A stretch of 6,665 bases of DNA, taken from assembly GCA_016869775.1 (NCBI GenBank), contig VGDJ01000066.1:1-6665 (forward strand). Reading direction: 5' to 3'. The stretch's first letter is position 1. Each line of letters opens with the position of its first letter. Shown here piece by piece: positions 6,064 to 6,665 of this stretch. The notes under the pieces are model-generated. The model made no database searches, was not told where the DNA came from, and saw nothing but the letters and a program-made list of their open reading frames with translations. The position numbers were made by a program, and so were the translations under genes. The DNA is from Alphaproteobacteria bacterium. Lineage in GTDB: Bacteria > Pseudomonadota > Alphaproteobacteria > Rickettsiales > UBA1997.

Positions 6064-6665
6064 TTAATTTACAAATTGTGGGAAATTATTTTTGTTATCG
6101 ATTATATTGCTATTCTTAAAATCTTTTTCACCATTTTGTTGTTTTATATAAACTGGCGGAATTTTAAAAGATGAGTCGTTGGATTGATTGCTCTCGTTGA
6201 GACTATCTGCGTTATTTTCAAGTGAATTATCTGCGTTAACATCATTATCTAGATTTAAAACTTCATTAGTTTTATTGATTAAATTTTGAATTGGAGACTG
6301 ATTTTTCGTTTGAGAATTTTCGAGATCAGAATTTTTAGAATTATCATTAATAGGTTTTAAAACTATAGGATTGTTATTAAAATTTTTATTATCTGAAGAG
6401 TTAGAATTATCAGATTCTGAATTGATATTTTTATCAGCTATTGATTCAACAATTGGTTGAATTATTTTTAGTTTACTAGCATCTTCAAGCTGTTTTTTTA
6501 ATTTATCGATTCTTAGCTGATCTGTACTTCCAGATTTTTCAAGCGCATCGAGTTCGTCTTGATATTTTTTCTGAATAGCCAAAATTTTATCATTTCTTTT
6601 TTTAATTATATCGTTGTAAATCAGAGTCCGATTGGTACTTTTAAAAGTGTTTGGTGGCAACTCCC
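6064..6665 (-). CDS. Unrecognised hydrophilic Asn/Ser/Asp-rich protein with coiled coil, 5' end outside the window
   Basis: I do not recognise this protein. The frame is open to the window edge. The first possible start is a TTG at 6658-6660, but its only purine-rich stretch (GGGAG) touches the start codon with no spacing, so I think the gene begins further right and the roughly 200 residues here are its C-terminal part. Counted from that TTG, residues 15-65 are Lys/Glu-rich with leucines spaced for a coiled coil (DIIKKRNDKILAIQKKYQDE). Residues about 76-165 are low complexity, dominated by Asn, Ser and Asp, with short hydrophobic interruptions such as PIVLKPI and PIQNLINKTNEVLNL. A small ordered-looking motif, FKIPPVYIKQQNGE, lies near 166-178. 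No signal peptide or membrane helix is visible in this part. It ends 2 nt before ftsK on the same strand, so the two are probably co-translated. A division or envelope partner role is a guess from position only. It could also be the disordered tail of a larger membrane or secreted protein. Confidence 0.75.
   Translation of the reverse strand, partial: ELPPNTFKSTNRTLIYNDIIKKRNDKILAIQKKYQDELDALEKSGSTDQLRIDKLKKQLEDASKLKIIQPIVESIADKNINSESDNSNSSDNKNFNNNPIVLKPINDNSKNSDLENSQTKNQSPIQNLINKTNEVLNLDNDVNADNSLENNADSLNESNQSNDSSFKIPPVYIKQQNGEKDFKNSNIIDNKNNFPQFVN

Overview
The window looks like part of a chromosome from an AT-rich alphaproteobacterium, probably a host-associated lineage of the Rickettsiales/Holosporales type. 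The strongest evidence is the FtsK protein. Its stretch between the motor core and Walker B (a VQTGYDPSNGKPI-type segment) and the run 'VAGKEIENSVQRLAQMARAAG' style core are characteristic of alphaproteobacterial FtsK. The base composition, lysine/asparagine-rich proteins, decayed genes and AT-rich leaders without Shine-Dalgarno sequences fit a reduced or reducing genome. The exact genus cannot be fixed from the sequence alone.

Layout. Positions 1-1297 are a decayed accessory segment. It holds the degraded N-terminal end of a serine site-specific recombinase on the minus strand (1-98), an inverted repeat just upstream of it (134-191), a class I SAM methyltransferase pseudogene on the plus strand with three inactivating lesions (252-997), and 300 bp with no convincing gene (998-1297). 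Positions 1298-6665 are a compact minus-strand gene run, read from right to left: an unrecognised hydrophilic Asn/Ser/Asp-rich protein cut by the window edge, then ftsK (2 nt gap), tolQ (34 nt gap) and an EptA-like lipid A phosphoethanolamine transferase (74 nt gap).

How the genes work together. FtsK (divisome anchor and DNA translocase) and TolQ (inner-membrane motor subunit of Tol-Pal, which drives outer-membrane constriction at the septum) are both late cell-division functions. EptA modifies lipid A in the periplasm and is an envelope function. TolR, normally the gene right after tolQ, is not here; its expected place is taken by the EptA-like gene. The boundary between the intact operon and the decayed segment with a recombinase relic suggests a rearrangement or insertion site.

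I found no convincing new defence system, CRISPR array, tRNA, rRNA or complete mobile element. The best leads are the recombinase relic with its neighbouring inverted repeat, the tolQ-eptA junction, and the Asn-rich protein coupled to ftsK.
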